A stretch of DNA of 6,383 bases from an uncultured Lachnospiraceae bacterium (GTDB lineage Bacteria > Bacillota > Clostridia > Lachnospirales > Lachnospiraceae), in NCBI GenBank assembly GCA_910588755.1, contig CAJUQZ010000026.1:1-6383 (forward strand), given 5' to 3'. Numbering within the stretch: the first letter of the stretch is position 1; the number at the start of each line of letters is the position of its first letter. This document shows positions 5,880-6,383 of the stretch, one piece after another. The notes under the pieces were generated by a model. It had not been told where the DNA came from and did not search any database. It saw only the letters and a program-made list of their open reading frames with translations. Position numbers and translations under genes: made by a program.

Positions 5880-6383
5880 CTATTTAAACATGCGCATCAG
5901 CACCAATACAACCTTGTGCGGAAGCACCTTGGATACAAGGTCAAAGAATTTAATCCACGTACTGTAGACGGATTTCTCACGCTTGTGATAAGCGTCCGAA
6001 ATCGCCTTTTCCACAACCTGGTCTGCGCGGACCATCGTAAACTTTTTCACTGCAAGCGTGCTCCCTGTCTTTTCCGCAATGTCAAAGAAAGGTGTATCTA
6101 CCGGCCCTGGACACACTGCGGTCACGTAAATCTTTTTTGACCGGAGCTCCTGTCTCAATGCCCTAGAAAAGCTGTACACATAAGATTTTGTCGCGGCGTA
6201 TACTGCAAAGTTGGGCTGCGGCAGAAAGGCGGCACTAGAGGCGAGTTGTATAATCCTGCTGTTCTTGCGCATATAGGGAATGCACAGATGAGTCATCTGT
6301 GTCAACGCCTTACAGTTCACCTCTATCATACCAAGTTCTTCACGGATATTGGAAGTGGAAAATTCACCCATAATACCATATCC
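5880..6383 (-). CDS. Short-chain dehydrogenase/reductase, C-terminal part (cut by window edge)
   Basis: The frame is open through the window end; the first visible residues are GYGI, the tail of the NNAGYG motif typical of classical SDR enzymes, so the cofactor-binding TGxxxGxG region lies outside. Of the 167 visible residues, N23 (in IEVNCKALTQM), S49 (LASSAAF), Y62 and K66 (YAATK) form the classical Asn-Ser-Tyr-Lys catalytic set, followed by CPGPVDTPF (91-99). It should be an NAD(P)-dependent oxidoreductase; the substrate is unknown. The C-terminal FFDLVSKVLPHKVVLVLMRMF is hydrophobic and basic, as often seen in this SDR subgroup, and could associate with membrane. The internal ATG at 6371 is not the start, since it lies inside the conserved fold. 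The membrane protein gene follows after 50 bases. Confidence 0.9.
   Translation of the reverse strand, partial: GYGIMGEFSTSNIREELGMIEVNCKALTQMTHLCIPYMRKNSRIIQLASSAAFLPQPNFAVYAATKSYVYSFSRALRQELRSKKIYVTAVCPGPVDTPFFDIAEKTGSTLAVKKFTMVRADQVVEKAISDAYHKREKSVYSTWIKFFDLVSKVLPHKVVLVLMRMFK

Overview
The window looks like a piece of chromosome from a Gram-positive Clostridia-type bacterium, most likely Lachnospiraceae. This is an inference from gene content: a short-form HisG paired with HisZ, a RecU-type Holliday junction resolvase, strong AGGAGG-like ribosome binding sites, a textbook sigma-A promoter and moderate base composition. No taxonomic marker is present. Every supported gene lies on the minus strand, so the biological order runs from position 6383 down to 1.

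Upstream block (6383 to 3615): the C-terminal part of a short-chain dehydrogenase/reductase that starts outside the window, a small two-helix membrane protein of unknown function, an RluA-family 23S-type pseudouridine synthase with an S4 domain, and RecU. The gaps are 50, 50 and 20 bases, each downstream gene has its own ribosome binding site, and no terminator is visible between them. They may be one transcription unit, but they do not form an obvious pathway.

Intergenic region (3614 to 3413): about 200 bases holding the promoter of the histidine operon (TTGACA, 17 bases, TATACT). A leader of roughly 80 bases follows, with nested inverted repeats that could be a repressor operator, an RNA hairpin or both. 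It also holds a seven-codon mini-ORF that contains the hisZ ribosome binding site.

Histidine block (3412 to 1): hisZ, hisG, hisD and the start of hisB, spaced 17, 18 and 47 bases apart. HisZ and short HisG together form ATP phosphoribosyltransferase (step 1). HisD performs the last two oxidations to histidine. HisB (truncated by the window edge) dehydrates imidazole glycerol phosphate. The remaining his genes presumably follow beyond position 1.

This is mainly an ordinary housekeeping region. I do not see a new defence, mobile or signalling system. The parts most worth a second look are the hisZ leader/operator region and the uncharacterised 188-residue membrane protein.
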